From assembly GCF_020035535.1 (NCBI RefSeq), contig NZ_CP083349.1, positions 4,118,001-4,182,000 of the forward strand: a DNA stretch of 64,000 nt. The letters are read 5' to 3'. This document shows positions 17,729 to 26,380 of the stretch, piece after piece. Position numbers and translations under genes: made by a program. The notes under the pieces were generated by a model. It searched no databases. It saw nothing but the letters and a program-made list of their open reading frames with translations, and was not told the DNA's origin. Position 1 is the stretch's first letter; every line of letters starts with the position of its first letter. Source of the DNA: Ensifer adhaerens. GTDB taxonomy: Bacteria > Pseudomonadota > Alphaproteobacteria > Rhizobiales > Rhizobiaceae.

Positions 17729-18714
17729 TCTTTGAAACCGTAGAGCAGCTAGCCGTTCCCTCGCTCGAACTGCGCCAGGGATTTGCGTCGATCGTGCGCA
17801 CCATTGCGGCCCATGACGCCGCTATGGGCGCACGCCCGGAGATGAACAGCATCGAGGTCGGCGGCACGTCTTCGTCGGATACGCCGCTCGCCTTTCCGCT
17901 TACCGTTGCTGCCTGGAACCTGGAACGCTGCCTGTTCCCGGCGGAAAGTGCCGCGCATCTGGCCGCAACGAATGCTCCGGTCGTCCTGCTTTCGGAAATG
18001 GACAGCGGCATGGCCCGCACCAGCCAGCGTCATCCGACCGCCGAAGTCGCCGACACGCTCGGCATGCACTATGCCTATGGCATCGAGTTCATCGAGATGG
18101 GTCTCGGCTCCGATACGGAGCGCGAATTCTGCGAGGATGATTTCAACGCCAAGGGGTTTCACGGCAATGCGCTGATGGCATCCGTGCCGCTCGGACGACC
18201 CTTCATGCTGCGCCTCTGGGGCGAACGCCTCTGGTTTACGGATGGCGAGCAGCCGCGTCTCGGCGAGCGCTTCGCGATCGGCGCGGTGATCGAAACGGAA
18301 GCCGGTCCCTTCGTCGCAGTCTCCACTCATCTCGAAAGTGCCACGACCGCCGTCTATCGCGAGCGCCAGGTCAAGGAATTGATCGATGCGCTCGATGAAA
18401 CGTTTCCGGATATGCCGGTGCTGATCGGCGGCGATCTCAACACCGGCAACCACGCCGGCGGCGACTTCGAGGCCGAAGGGCTCTTTGCCTTGAGCGCTGC
18501 CAGGGGCTTTACCCGCCACGGCGGACCGCTCGACGTCATGACCACGCGCCCGAGCTTGATCACCCGCTGGCCGGAACGGGCGATGAAGCTCGACTGGTTC
18601 CTGTCGCGCGGTTTGAAGATCGGCGAGACCCGCGTCGTCCCTTCGCTCGATGAAACCGGTCGTCCGCTTTCGGACCACGATCTCATCACCTGCGCCATTG
18701 AGGGCTTTGAATAG
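17725..18714 (+). CDS. Endonuclease/exonuclease/phosphatase family protein, coupled to ugpC
   Basis: 329 residues from a GTG that overlaps the ugpC stop (GTGA). The EEP-fold metal-site motifs are in order: AAWNLERC (Asn), LLSEMDSG (Glu), VAVSTHLES (His), [10 protein letters not shown] (Asp/Asn) and the final LSDHDLI (Asp-His). These enzymes cleave phosphodiester or phosphomonoester bonds. The tight coupling to a glycerol-3-phosphate importer suggests a cytoplasmic glycerophosphodiesterase or related phosphatase acting on imported substrates. No signal peptide is present. The substrate is inferred from context only. Confidence 0.82.
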   Translation: MIFETVEQLAVPSLELRQGFASIVRTIAAHDAAMGARPEMNSIEVGGTSSSDTPLAFPLTVAAWNLERCLFPAESAAHLAATNAPVVLLSEMDSGMARTSQRHPTAEVADTLGMHYAYGIEFIEMGLGSDTEREFCEDDFNAKGFHGNALMASVPLGRPFMLRLWGERLWFTDGEQPRLGERFAIGAVIETEAGPFVAVSTHLESATTAVYRERQVKELIDALDETFPDMPVLIGGDLNTGNHAGGDFEAEGLFALSAARGFTRHGGPLDVMTTRPSLITRWPERAMKLDWFLSRGLKIGETRVVPSLDETGRPLSDHDLITCAIEGFE

Positions 18715-18824
18715 GCTCGCCTCTCCTTGCCTAAGGCGCGCCCGCATTCTACATGTCGAGGGCTTTGCCAGTGCGGCAGAGGGCAGCGGTTTTCCGTCCT
18801 CTTCCGTTCCGGCGGTTTGAAATC

Positions 18825-18844
18825 GATCACGGCTATCCGTGATC
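18825..18844 (+). promoter_or_regulatory. Perfect hairpin just upstream of gshB
   Basis: GATCACGG, loop CTAT, CCGTGATC (18825-18844) ends three bases before the GAGGGA ribosome site of gshB. It could be an operator or an RNA hairpin affecting translation; nothing in the sequence decides between them. Confidence 0.45.
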
Positions 18845-18860
18845 CATGAGGGATGGGTAG

Positions 18861-19808
18861 ATGGCGAAAATCGTCAATGTCGGGGTCCAGATGGACCATG
18901 TCTCGGGCATCAACATCGCGGGGGATTCCACCTTCGCCATGAGCCTCGAGGCACAGTCGCGCGGCTATCGTCTCTTCCACTATACGCCTGAGAAACTGTC
19001 GCTGCGCGACGGCAAGGTCTATGCGAGCGCGCAGCAGATGACGCTGCGCGACGTCAAGGGCGATCACTTCACGCTTGGCGAAGCCGAGCGTGTCGATCTT
19101 TCGACGATGGACGTCATCCTGCTCCGCCAGGATCCGCCCTTCGACATGGCCTACATCACCTCGACGCATCTTCTCGAGCGCCTGCATCCGAAGACGCTGG
19201 TCGTCAATGATCCGGCCTGGGTGCGCAATTCGCCGGAGAAGATCTTCGTCACCGAATTTGCCGACCTGATGCCGAAGACGCTGATCACCCGCGACCCCGC
19301 CGAAATCGCCAGCTTCCGCCAGGAGATGGGCGACATCATCCTGAAGCCGCTCTACGGCAATGGCGGCGCCGGCGTCTTCCATTCGACGCGCGACGATCGC
19401 AACCTCTCTTCTCTTCTGGAAATGTTCGGCCAGATGTTCCGCGAGCCCTTCATCGCCCAGGAATACCTGCCGGCGGTGCGCAAGGGCGACAAGCGCATCC
19501 TGCTCGTCGACGGCGAGCCGGTCGGCGCCATCAACCGCGTTCCGGCCGAGCATGACGCCCGCTCCAACATGCATGCCGGCGGCCGCCCGGAGCCGACCGA
19601 ACTGACGGCGCGCGAAAAGGAAATCTGCGATCGCATCGCTCCGGCGCTGAAGGCCCGCGGCTTCCTCTTCGTCGGCATCGACGTCATCGGCGACTACATG
19701 ACCGAGATCAACGTGACCTCGCCGACCGGCATCCGCGAAGTCAAGAAGTTCGGCGGCGCCGATGTCGCCAGCCTTCTCTGGGATGCGATCGAGCGCAAGC
19801 GCGCCTGA
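18861..19808 (+). CDS. gshB: Glutathione synthetase
   Basis: 315 residues, the usual bacterial GshB length. It joins gamma-glutamylcysteine and glycine with ATP to give glutathione. The ATP-grasp fold is evident: N-terminal [19 protein letters not shown], the [16 protein letters not shown] segment, the ATP-binding glycine loop [13 protein letters not shown], and the metal-binding [21 protein letters not shown]. Stands alone, with a 20-base palindrome just before its ribosome site and a 217-base gap to comM. Confidence 0.95.
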   Translation: MAKIVNVGVQMDHVSGINIAGDSTFAMSLEAQSRGYRLFHYTPEKLSLRDGKVYASAQQMTLRDVKGDHFTLGEAERVDLSTMDVILLRQDPPFDMAYITSTHLLERLHPKTLVVNDPAWVRNSPEKIFVTEFADLMPKTLITRDPAEIASFRQEMGDIILKPLYGNGGAGVFHSTRDDRNLSSLLEMFGQMFREPFIAQEYLPAVRKGDKRILLVDGEPVGAINRVPAEHDARSNMHAGGRPEPTELTAREKEICDRIAPALKARGFLFVGIDVIGDYMTEINVTSPTGIREVKKFGGADVASLLWDAIERKRA

Positions 19809-19850
19809 TCGGCGCTAGCGGATAGACTACTCCGGTCGACGAAGCGTGCT

Positions 19851-19866
19851 GCGGGCCTTCGCCCGC
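19851..19866 (+). terminator. Possible terminator after gshB
   Basis: GCGGGC, CTTC, GCCCGC forms a compact stem-loop 43 bases after the gshB stop. No strong T run follows, so function is uncertain. Confidence 0.3.
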
Positions 19867-19917
19867 GGCCGTTTGCCGGAACGGCACCTTTGCCGATGCG
19901 TCCGCCTCCTTTCGAAT

Positions 19918-19932
19918 GTTCTGTAATTGTTC
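19918..19932 (+). promoter_or_regulatory. LexA box upstream of comM
   Basis: GTTC-TGTAATT-GTTC is a perfect match to the alphaproteobacterial SOS box (GTTC-N7-GTTC direct repeat). It is 93 bases before the comM start in an AT-rich promoter-like segment. comM belongs to the LexA regulon in several alphaproteobacteria. Confidence 0.7.
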
Positions 19933-20025
19933 TTGTTTTTGTGCGTAATCCGTGCAAGGCTTCTGCCTGCAACCCTGGGCGGTTGTGGCGCCCGATAGCC
20001 GGGCTGCCTGGGCGAGGGGGCAAGC

Positions 20026-21558
20026 ATGGTCGCGCGCGTCAGCACGGTCGCATTTCAGGGTATCGAGGGTCTGCCTGTTGATGTGCAGGTGATGGTCGCA
20101 CCGGGCAAGGTCGGGATGCAGATCGTCGGCCTGCCGGACAAGGCCGTCGCCGAAAGCCGCGAGCGGGTGCAGGCAGCCCTGCATGCCTCCGGTCTCGCCC
20201 TGCCGGCCAAGCGGGTCACCGTCAATCTCGCCCCCGCCGACCTTCCCAAGGAAGGCAGCCACTTCGATCTTGCCATCGCGCTCGGCCTGATGGCGGCCCT
20301 CGGCGCCATTCCGGGCGATGCGCTGGCGCCCTATGTGGTGATCGGGGAACTGAATTTGGACGGTACGATTGCGGCGGTTGCCGGAGCGCTTCCGGCGGCA
20401 ATCGGCGCCAATGCGCTCGGCAAAGGGCTGATCTGCCCGGCCGAAAGTGGACCCGAGGCGGCGTGGGCCGGGGCCGAGATCGATATCCTGGCGCCGCGCA
20501 GCCTGATCGCGATCGCCAACCATTTCCGCGGCACGCAGGTGCTTTCGCGGCCGGACGCCGCAATCCGCTCGGGCGCTACCGACCTGCCCGATCTCGCCGA
20601 CATCAAGGGCCAGGAGAGCGCCAAGCGGGCGCTCGAGGTGGCCGCTGCCGGCAACCACAATCTCTTGATGGTTGGCCCGCCCGGATCGGGCAAGTCGATG
20701 CTCGCCGCCCGCCTGCCGTCGATCCTGCCGCCGCTCAACCCGACCGAGCTTCTCGAAGTGTCGATGATCCATTCGATCGCCGGGCAGCTTCCGGGCGGTA
20801 AGCTGTCGGACCGACGGCCGTTCCGCACGCCGCACCATTCCGCGACCATGGCCGCCATGGTCGGCGGGGGCTTGCGCGCCAAGCCCGGCGAGGCGTCGCT
20901 TGCCCATAACGGCGTGCTGTTTCTCGACGAATTTCCGGAATTCTCGCCGCAGGTGCTCGACGCGCTGCGCCAGCCGCTCGAGACCGCCGAATGCATCATC
21001 GCCCGTGCCAATCACCGCGTCAGCTATCCCGCCGCGATCCAGCTTGTCGCCGCCATGAACCCCTGCCGCTGCGGCATGGCCGGCGAACCCGGTCGCAGCT
21101 GCGCCCGCGGCCCGCGCTGCATGTCCGACTATCAGGCGCGCATCTCCGGTCCGCTGATGGACCGCATCGATATCCGCATCGACGTGCCGGCCGTCAGCGC
21201 CGCCGATCTCCTGAAGCCGGCCGCAGCCGAAAGCAGCGAGGTCGTTGCCCGCCGGGTCGCGCATGCCCGTGCCATGCAGATCGACCGCTTTGCCGTCCTC
21301 GGCCATGCGGACTTGACCAGCAATGCCCGCGCGTCGACCTCGCTGATCGAGAAGATCGCGGCACCCGACGCGGCCGGGCTGCAGCTTCTTCGGGACGCCG
21401 CCGAAAAGATGAAATTCTCCGCACGCGGCTACCACCGTGTCCTGAAGGTCGCCCGCACCCTCGCCGATCTCGATGGTGCCGCAACGGTCGGCCGCATTCA
21501 TCTTGCCGAAGCGATTTCCTATCGCATTGCCGGCGAGCGGCTACAGGCGGCGGCATAG
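20026..21558 (+). CDS. comM: ComM/YifB family Mg-chelatase-like AAA+ ATPase
   Basis: 510 residues. The N-terminal Lon-protease-like domain begins MVARVSTVAFQGIEG and contains VQVMVAPGKVGMQIVGLPDKA and ESRERVQAAL. The AAA+ domain has Walker A GPPGSGKSM (about 217-225), Walker B LFLDEFPEF (about 298) and a cysteine-rich insert starting NPCRCG. The C-terminal Mg-chelatase-related domain has SARGYHRVLKVARTLADL. ComM is a hexameric helicase that promotes branch migration when incoming DNA is integrated. A consensus LexA box lies upstream, suggesting SOS induction. Confidence 0.93.
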   Translation: MVARVSTVAFQGIEGLPVDVQVMVAPGKVGMQIVGLPDKAVAESRERVQAALHASGLALPAKRVTVNLAPADLPKEGSHFDLAIALGLMAALGAIPGDALAPYVVIGELNLDGTIAAVAGALPAAIGANALGKGLICPAESGPEAAWAGAEIDILAPRSLIAIANHFRGTQVLSRPDAAIRSGATDLPDLADIKGQESAKRALEVAAAGNHNLLMVGPPGSGKSMLAARLPSILPPLNPTELLEVSMIHSIAGQLPGGKLSDRRPFRTPHHSATMAAMVGGGLRAKPGEASLAHNGVLFLDEFPEFSPQVLDALRQPLETAECIIARANHRVSYPAAIQLVAAMNPCRCGMAGEPGRSCARGPRCMSDYQARISGPLMDRIDIRIDVPAVSAADLLKPAAAESSEVVARRVAHARAMQIDRFAVLGHADLTSNARASTSLIEKIAAPDAAGLQLLRDAAEKMKFSARGYHRVLKVARTLADLDGAATVGRIHLAEAISYRIAGERLQAAA

Positions 21559-21811
21559 CGATCGCCCCCACTGCGGCAATCGATCCATGTTTCGTGTTTT
21601 GAGGTTCCGACACCATGTTCTCCCCAGGCATGGCCGTTGCGCGAAACGCTTGGCCGGGCTGATCAGTCTTTTGATGTGCGGGTCTTTCCCGGGGCAGCGG
21701 CGCGCTTGCCGATCTCGCGCAAATTCTCGACGTTGCGGATGAGCTGTATTTCACCGCCGCAAACTCCAGTACGATCATCCTGAAGTGATTGGCCGACAGG
21801 GGGTGAACCGG
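21559..21811. other. Intergenic region with a possible coding remnant
   Basis: No full gene. One plus-strand frame ending at the TGA 21786-21788 is open for 37 codons after a stop and reads like normal protein (ending DELYFTAANSSTIILK), but has no start codon. It may be a decayed gene end or chance. The promoter of the SRPBCC gene must lie here. Confidence 0.35.
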
Positions 21812-22300
21812 ATGACGGATGCATCAAACGGCAGAAGAACCGATCGCGCCGAACGTCTGATCAAGGCGTTGCCGTCGGCGGTTTATGCCGCGCTGATCGA
21901 TCCTGCTGCGGTGGCAGTCTGGTTGCCGCCCGAAGGCATGAAGGGGCAGGTGCTGGCCTTTGAGCCCCATGTTGGCGGCGCCTTCCGCATGGCGCTGATC
22001 TATGACAGCCCGCACGATGGAACTCGTGGCAAGACCTCACAAGATGCCGACATCGTTTCCGGCCGCTTCGTCGCGTTGGAGCCGGATCTGTGCGTGGTGC
22101 AGGAGACCGAGTTTCAATCCGACAATCCGGCCTTTGCCGAGACGATGCGGATCACCTGGGCGCTGGAGCCGATGGCAGATGGCACCCGCGCCAGCGTCAC
22201 CTGCGAAAACGTGCCGGAGGGGATTTCCAAGGAAGATCACGACGCCGGCCTTCGCTCAACGCTCGCCAATCTCGCCGGCGTCACGGAGCAGTCTAGTTGA
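21812..22300 (+). CDS. SRPBCC (AHSA1-like) domain protein
   Basis: 162 residues from ATG 21812 with AGGGGG upstream; an in-frame GTG at 21785 has no such site. The START-like fold of the AHSA1 group is shown by the N-terminal RAERLIKALPSAVYAALIDP, then VAVWLPPEGMKG, the strand FEPHVGGAFRMAL, and the C-terminal amphipathic helix GLRSTLANLAGV. Such proteins bind hydrophobic ligands or act in stress responses, and often lie beside ArsR regulators, though none is seen here. Function unknown. It converges on cysK with a shared bidirectional terminator. Confidence 0.8.
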   Translation: MTDASNGRRTDRAERLIKALPSAVYAALIDPAAVAVWLPPEGMKGQVLAFEPHVGGAFRMALIYDSPHDGTRGKTSQDADIVSGRFVALEPDLCVVQETEFQSDNPAFAETMRITWALEPMADGTRASVTCENVPEGISKEDHDAGLRSTLANLAGVTEQSS

Positions 22301-22329
22301 AGCGGGGTCGCCGGCCGATAGGCAGAAGG

Positions 22330-22352
22330 AAAAAAGGGCGCCCTCGGCGCCC
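22330..22352 (-). terminator. Bidirectional terminator between the SRPBCC gene and cysK
   Basis: GGGCGCC, loop CTC, GGCGCCC with a run of six A on the left (22330-22335), giving a T run for cysK transcripts on the minus strand. It can also stop plus-strand transcripts from the SRPBCC gene. Confidence 0.85.
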
Positions 22353-22377
22353 TTACTGAACGTTGGAGAATAGTGGA

Positions 22378-23346
22378 CTAACCACCCAGACCCTCGAACA
22401 GCACCGTCGAGAGATAGCGCTCGGCAAAGGACGGGATGATGACGACGATGGTCTTGCCGGCGTTTTCTTCCCGCTGGCCGACCTCGATCGCTGCCGTCAG
22501 CGCAGCACCTGCCGAAATGCCGACCGGCACGCCTTCGAGCCGTGCGACGAGGCGGGCGGCCTCGATCGCCTCAGTGCTGTTGACCGTGACGATCTCGTCA
22601 TAAACCGTGGTGTCGAGGATCGCCGGGGCAAAACCTGCGCCTATGCCCTGGATCTTGTGCGGTCCGGGGTTGCCGCCGGAAAGCACGGGAGACTCCTCCG
22701 GCTCGACGGCGATCACCTTGATCGACGGCTTGCGCGCTTTCAGCACCTGCCCGGCGCCGGTAATCGTGCCACCGGTGCCGATGCCGGAAACGAAGATATC
22801 GACGGCACCGTCGGTGTCGTTCCAGATTTCCTCCGCCGTCGTCTTGCGGTGGATTTCCGGGTTGGCCGGGTTTTCGAACTGCTGCGGAATAACTGCGTCC
22901 GGCAACGTCTCGACCAGTTCCTGCGCCTTGGCGATCGCGCCCTTCATGCCCTTGGCGCCTTCAGTCAGCACCAGTTCGGCGCCGAACAGAGCCAGCATCT
23001 TGCGCCGCTCGACCGACATGGTCTCCGGCATGGTGAGGATCAGCTTGTAGCCCTTGGCGGCGGCAACGAAGGCGAGCGCGATGCCGGTATTGCCCGAGGT
23101 CGGCTCGATCAGCGTCGTGCGGCCGGGTGTAATCTTGCCCTGCGCTTCCAGGCTCTCGATCATCGCCACGCCGATGCGGTCCTTGACCGAGGCGATCGGG
23201 TTGAAGAATTCGAGCTTGGCGAGCAGGTTCGCCTTGACGCCCTTTTCCTTGGCAAGCTTGTCCAGTCGCACGATGGGCGTATCGCCGATCGTTTCCGTGA
23301 TCGAGGAATAGACGCGGCCGCGGCCGGGCTTGCGTGTGTCGGACAT
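22378..23346 (-). CDS. cysK: Cysteine synthase A (O-acetylserine sulfhydrylase)
   Basis: 322 residues. A PLP enzyme making cysteine from O-acetylserine and sulfide. The PLP lysine is Lys55 in [13 protein letters not shown], followed by the substrate loop [12 protein letters not shown] and the phosphate-binding [12 protein letters not shown]. The C-terminal [12 protein letters not shown] is the usual CysK end, matching the CysK more than the CysM form. Monocistronic with its own terminator. A two-part palindromic repeat lies in the 239-base gap upstream. Confidence 0.94.
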   Translation of the reverse strand: MSDTRKPGRGRVYSSITETIGDTPIVRLDKLAKEKGVKANLLAKLEFFNPIASVKDRIGVAMIESLEAQGKITPGRTTLIEPTSGNTGIALAFVAAAKGYKLILTMPETMSVERRKMLALFGAELVLTEGAKGMKGAIAKAQELVETLPDAVIPQQFENPANPEIHRKTTAEEIWNDTDGAVDIFVSGIGTGGTITGAGQVLKARKPSIKVIAVEPEESPVLSGGNPGPHKIQGIGAGFAPAILDTTVYDEIVTVNSTEAIEAARLVARLEGVPVGISAGAALTAAIEVGQREENAGKTIVVIIPSFAERYLSTVLFEGLGG

Positions 23347-23381
23347 CGGTTTCTCCCTTGGGCGTGAACTCTTGGCCTAAA

Positions 23382-23483
23382 GCATGTCGCACAAAAGTGT
23401 GCAGCGGTTTTGTGATGACGACATGCGAAAAACCATAAACTTGAAGCGCGGCGAGCGGATCTGAAGATCCGCGACGCGCTTTA
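23382..23483. repeat. Two-module palindromic intergenic element
   Basis: First module: GCATGTCG (23382-23389) and CGACATGC (about 23419-23426) enclose a CAAAAGTGTGCAGCGGTTTT core. Second module: about 23443-23483, where GCGGATCT and AGATCCGC form the centre of a longer stem flanked by AAGCGCG and CGCGCTT. Elements of this kind, with this core, are scattered through rhizobial genomes. Related copies are at 52368-52467. Confidence 0.75.
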
Positions 23484-23585
23484 AGAATAGGAACAATGGC
23501 CGCGCAATTCCAGAACGGCAAACACGGAGAGACGATCCGCCGAAGGAAAAACCACCGGCGAAGTCGTTGTTCGGGAAAAGTTTTT

Positions 23586-24203
23586 TCAGCTCGCGCGGAC
23601 GGCGATATAGGCGGCCGTTCCGGCGAGCACGCTGGCGGCAACGCGGTTCAGCGCCTTGAGTGCCTTGGGTTGCTTGAGCAGAAGTCGTGCGCGCGCGGCG
23701 AGCAACATGTAGGGAACGAGCACCGTCAGGAGCATAAGGAAGGTTGCCGTCAGCAGCAGGCCGTAGTCGCGCGGGCCGATCGCCGCGATGTCGATCAGCG
23801 TCGGCACCAGCGCCACATAAAACAGCATCGTCTTCGGGTTTCCGAGCGTGACGAGCAGGCCCGAGAGGAAGGACATCGCCGCATTCGTCGGGGGCTTCGC
23901 CTTGATATCCTCGGGCAGCAGCCCCGCGGTCCAGAGCTTCCAGGCGATATAGCCGAGATAGAGGACGCCGGCGAGTTTCACCACCAGGAAGAGGGTGGTG
24001 AAGGTCTGGGCGATCAGGGCCAGCCCGAGCACGACCGCCGTCAGGTAGATCATGTCGCCGAGGATGACGCCGAGACCCATGAAGAAGGTTTCGCGAAAGC
24101 CGGAGCCGAGCGCGCGCGCGACGAGCGCCGTCACGCCGGGGCCCGGGATGGCTGCAGCGATGAAGAGCGCGCCGCTATAGGCGATAAGGGCCGCGAGCGT
24201 CAT
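23586..24203 (-). CDS. LysE/RhtB family amino-acid exporter
   Basis: 205 residues with about six membrane helices. The N-terminal family signature is AALIAYSGALFIAAAIPGPG (residues 4-23), containing the conserved PGPG. GSGFRETFFMGLGVILGD and LVTLGNPKTMLFYVALVP (the NPK motif) follow. The family exports amino acids or similar small metabolites such as homoserine or cysteine derivatives. Adjacent to cysK but separated by the repeat element, so no operon. Divergent from a second LysE-type gene; substrates unknown. Confidence 0.85.
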   Translation of the reverse strand: MTLAALIAYSGALFIAAAIPGPGVTALVARALGSGFRETFFMGLGVILGDMIYLTAVVLGLALIAQTFTTLFLVVKLAGVLYLGYIAWKLWTAGLLPEDIKAKPPTNAAMSFLSGLLVTLGNPKTMLFYVALVPTLIDIAAIGPRDYGLLLTATFLMLLTVLVPYMLLAARARLLLKQPKALKALNRVAASVLAGTAAYIAVRAS

Positions 24204-24378
24204 GGGACTTCCTTCCGATGGTGATGCCGGTTTCTAGCGCAAACGGGACGAAAAAGGAAATCAAGGAGCGACGACCAATGGGCACGCGGCGACAAAATTG
24301 ATCCGGTGACAAGTCTCGCATTGTCCGCTGGCGCCGGATCGGTAGAGCTTGCAGAAAACGAGCGAAAGGCGCCTCTCG

Positions 24379-25011
24379 ATGCCCGAGTTGAAAGACATGA
24401 TCGGCTTTGCCCTGCTTGCCCTCGGCATGGTGCTGACGCCGGGGCCGAACATGATCTATCTGATCTCGCGCTCGATCAGCCAGGGGCCGGGTGCCGGCTT
24501 GATCTCGCTCGGTGGCGTGGCGCTCGGTTTCGTCGTCTACATGGTCTCGGCCGCGCTCGGTATCACCGCACTCCTGTTGGCGGTGCCCTTTGCCTATGAC
24601 GCCCTTCGGATCGCCGGCGCCGGCTATCTGCTCTATCTCGCCTGGCAGGCTGTGCGGCCCGGTGGGCGTTCGCCCTTTCAGATCAAGCATTTGCCGAAGG
24701 ATGGGCCGAAGAAGCTGTTCGCCATGGGGTTTCTGACGAGCTTGCTCAATCCCAAGGTGGCGGTGCTCTATCTCTCGCTGCTGCCCCAGTTCATCCGGCC
24801 GGAGCTTGGCAACGTGCTTGGCCAGTCGCTGGTCTTCGGCTCGATCCAGATCATGACCAGCGTCACGGTCAACGCGATGATCGCGCTTGCCGCCAGCGGC
24901 ATCGCCGCCTTCCTCGCCGGTCGGCCGCTGTTCATGGTGGTGCAGCGCTGGGCGATGGGGACGGCGCTGTTCGGCTTCGCGCTGAGCATGGCATCGGAGG
25001 CGCGGCGCTAA
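24379..25011 (+). CDS. LysE/RhtB family exporter, second copy
   Basis: 210 residues from ATG 24379, with GAAAGG 11 bases before; an in-frame TTG 30 bases upstream has no ribosome site. The family signature is LLALGMVLTPGPNMIYLISR, with the GPN variant of the motif, and MGFLTSLLNPKVAVLYLSLLPQF later. Around six helices. It diverges from another member of the same family at 24203. The two are only moderately alike, so a recent duplication is unlikely. Substrate unknown. Confidence 0.85.
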   Translation: MPELKDMIGFALLALGMVLTPGPNMIYLISRSISQGPGAGLISLGGVALGFVVYMVSAALGITALLLAVPFAYDALRIAGAGYLLYLAWQAVRPGGRSPFQIKHLPKDGPKKLFAMGFLTSLLNPKVAVLYLSLLPQFIRPELGNVLGQSLVFGSIQIMTSVTVNAMIALAASGIAAFLAGRPLFMVVQRWAMGTALFGFALSMASEARR

Positions 25012-25050
25012 CGCGCGCTTGCTGATGCCTTCCTCAACCCCGGAACTGGC

Positions 25051-25356
25051 TTACTCGAAAACCGGCCGCATGAAGCTGCGCTCATAGCTGACGATGCAGC
25101 GCGTCTTCTCGGCATAGGCGAAGGCTTCCTGGCATTCCGGATCCGCAGTCATCTCCTTGCGATAGGTCTCGTAGGCGGCAAGGCTCGGAAAGCTGAAGAG
25201 CGCGAGCGCGATGTTGTTCGCCCCTTCATGCGGCAGGAAGTAGCCGTGATGCGTGCCGCCGAGGCGGTTGACCAGCGGAATCCAGAGCTTGGCATAGTGC
25301 TCGAACTCGGCCGCCTTGTAAGGGTCGATGACGTATTTCAGGTAGCAGGTGATCAT
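25051..25356 (-). CDS. NIPSNAP family protein
   Basis: 101 residues, one dimeric alpha/beta-barrel domain. MITCYLKYVIDPYKAAEFEHY, WIPLVNRLGGTHHGYFLPHE and SFPSLAAYETYRKEM are typical of bacterial NIPSNAP proteins. Biochemical role unknown. Its ATG overlaps the TGA of the upstream DMT transporter (ATGA), so both are translated together. Divergently beyond lies an Lrp-type regulator, which may control the pair. Confidence 0.88.
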   Translation of the reverse strand: MITCYLKYVIDPYKAAEFEHYAKLWIPLVNRLGGTHHGYFLPHEGANNIALALFSFPSLAAYETYRKEMTADPECQEAFAYAEKTRCIVSYERSFMRPVFE

Positions 25357-26267
25357 GCGGTTCTCCCTTCGCGCCTACGCTTGATAAAAGAGGGCAGGCG
25401 AAGTTGCCAGCCGAGATTCATGCCCGCGGCGGCAATGAGGATCGCAATCGAGCCGACGATCTGGATCGGCTGCAACTGGTGGCCGAAGGCAATGCGGTCG
25501 ACGACGATCGCGCCGATCGGATAGATGAAGGAAAGCGCTCCCGTCATATGCGTCGGCAGTCGCTGGATCGCGCCGTAAAGCAGCACATACATCAGCCCGG
25601 TGTGGATGACGCCGACGGTGACGAGGATCGACCATTGCGCCCCCCCGGACGGGGCAGGGGCCGCAAGCGCCATCGGCGCCAGCATCAGGGTGCCGGTGAT
25701 CACCTGGATCAGTGCGATCAGATGCGGCGGCGTGCCCTTGAGCAGCTTCGTCGCAATCGCCGCGATCGCATAGAAGAAGGCGGCGCCGATCGAAAGGGCG
25801 ACGCCGACCAGATAGCTCTCCGGCGCGAAGCCTTGGCCGGGCTTGGCCGCGATGATCGCGAGCATGCCGGCAAAGGAGACAGAGAGCCAGAAGATCTTGG
25901 TGGTGGTGATCTTCTCGCCGAGAAACAGCGCGCCGAGCCCCAGGAGCATGAAGGGCTGGGTGTTGTAGACCATGGTCGCGATCGAGATGGAGGCATGGGA
26001 ATAGGCAGCAAAGAGCAGCAGCCAGTTGACGACGATCGCGATGCCGCCGAGGACGGAAAGCACTAGCATCCTCCGGCTGAAGTGGCGACGGTCGAGCAGT
26101 CCGAGCGCCCAGGCGATGGCAAAGAGCGTCACCGCCCCGAAGACGCAGCGCCAGAACACGACGCTCGTCACCGGCTGTCCCGACATCAGCACGAACCAGC
26201 CGATGGTCCCGGAGATCAGCATTGCCGCCGTCATCTCGATGCTGCCACGTTTGAGTTCGGTGTTCAT
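25353..26267 (-). CDS. EamA/DMT family exporter
   Basis: 304 residues from ATG 26267, beginning MNTELKRGSIEMTAAMLISG; a longer frame reaching 26339 lacks a ribosome site. About ten membrane helices in two EamA repeats, the second beginning near VALSIGAAFFYAIAAIATKLL. Members export amino acids, purines or other metabolites. Coupled by ATGA to the NIPSNAP gene and divergent from an Lrp/AsnC regulator 113 bases away, a layout usual for exporters controlled by an effector-sensing Lrp protein. Confidence 0.86.
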   Translation of the reverse strand: MNTELKRGSIEMTAAMLISGTIGWFVLMSGQPVTSVVFWRCVFGAVTLFAIAWALGLLDRRHFSRRMLVLSVLGGIAIVVNWLLLFAAYSHASISIATMVYNTQPFMLLGLGALFLGEKITTTKIFWLSVSFAGMLAIIAAKPGQGFAPESYLVGVALSIGAAFFYAIAAIATKLLKGTPPHLIALIQVITGTLMLAPMALAAPAPSGGAQWSILVTVGVIHTGLMYVLLYGAIQRLPTHMTGALSFIYPIGAIVVDRIAFGHQLQPIQIVGSIAILIAAAGMNLGWQLRLPSFIKRRREGRTA

Positions 26268-26333
26268 GATCGCTGCTCCATGTTGATGATTGGAGAATAG
26301 CCGGAGCCTGCGACCTTTCCCATGGATACAGGA

Positions 26334-26355
26334 AGGCAATTGTGCTATATTGCCT
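26334..26355. promoter_or_regulatory. Inverted-repeat operator between the exporter and Lrp genes
   Basis: AGGCAAT (26334-26340), eight bases, ATTGCCT (26349-26355) is a perfect 7-base inverted repeat. It is 25 bases before the Lrp-type gene and 66 before the exporter. The AT-rich centre (TATAT) overlaps a likely -10 box for the regulator. It is the best candidate binding site for the Lrp protein. Confidence 0.6.
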
Positions 26356-26380
26356 AATTATCTAAGTTCCGTTTGCTGTT

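Noticed and set aside
19741..21501. 586-codon minus-strand frame opposite comM
   Set aside because: Same reason; comM motifs are unambiguous on the plus strand.
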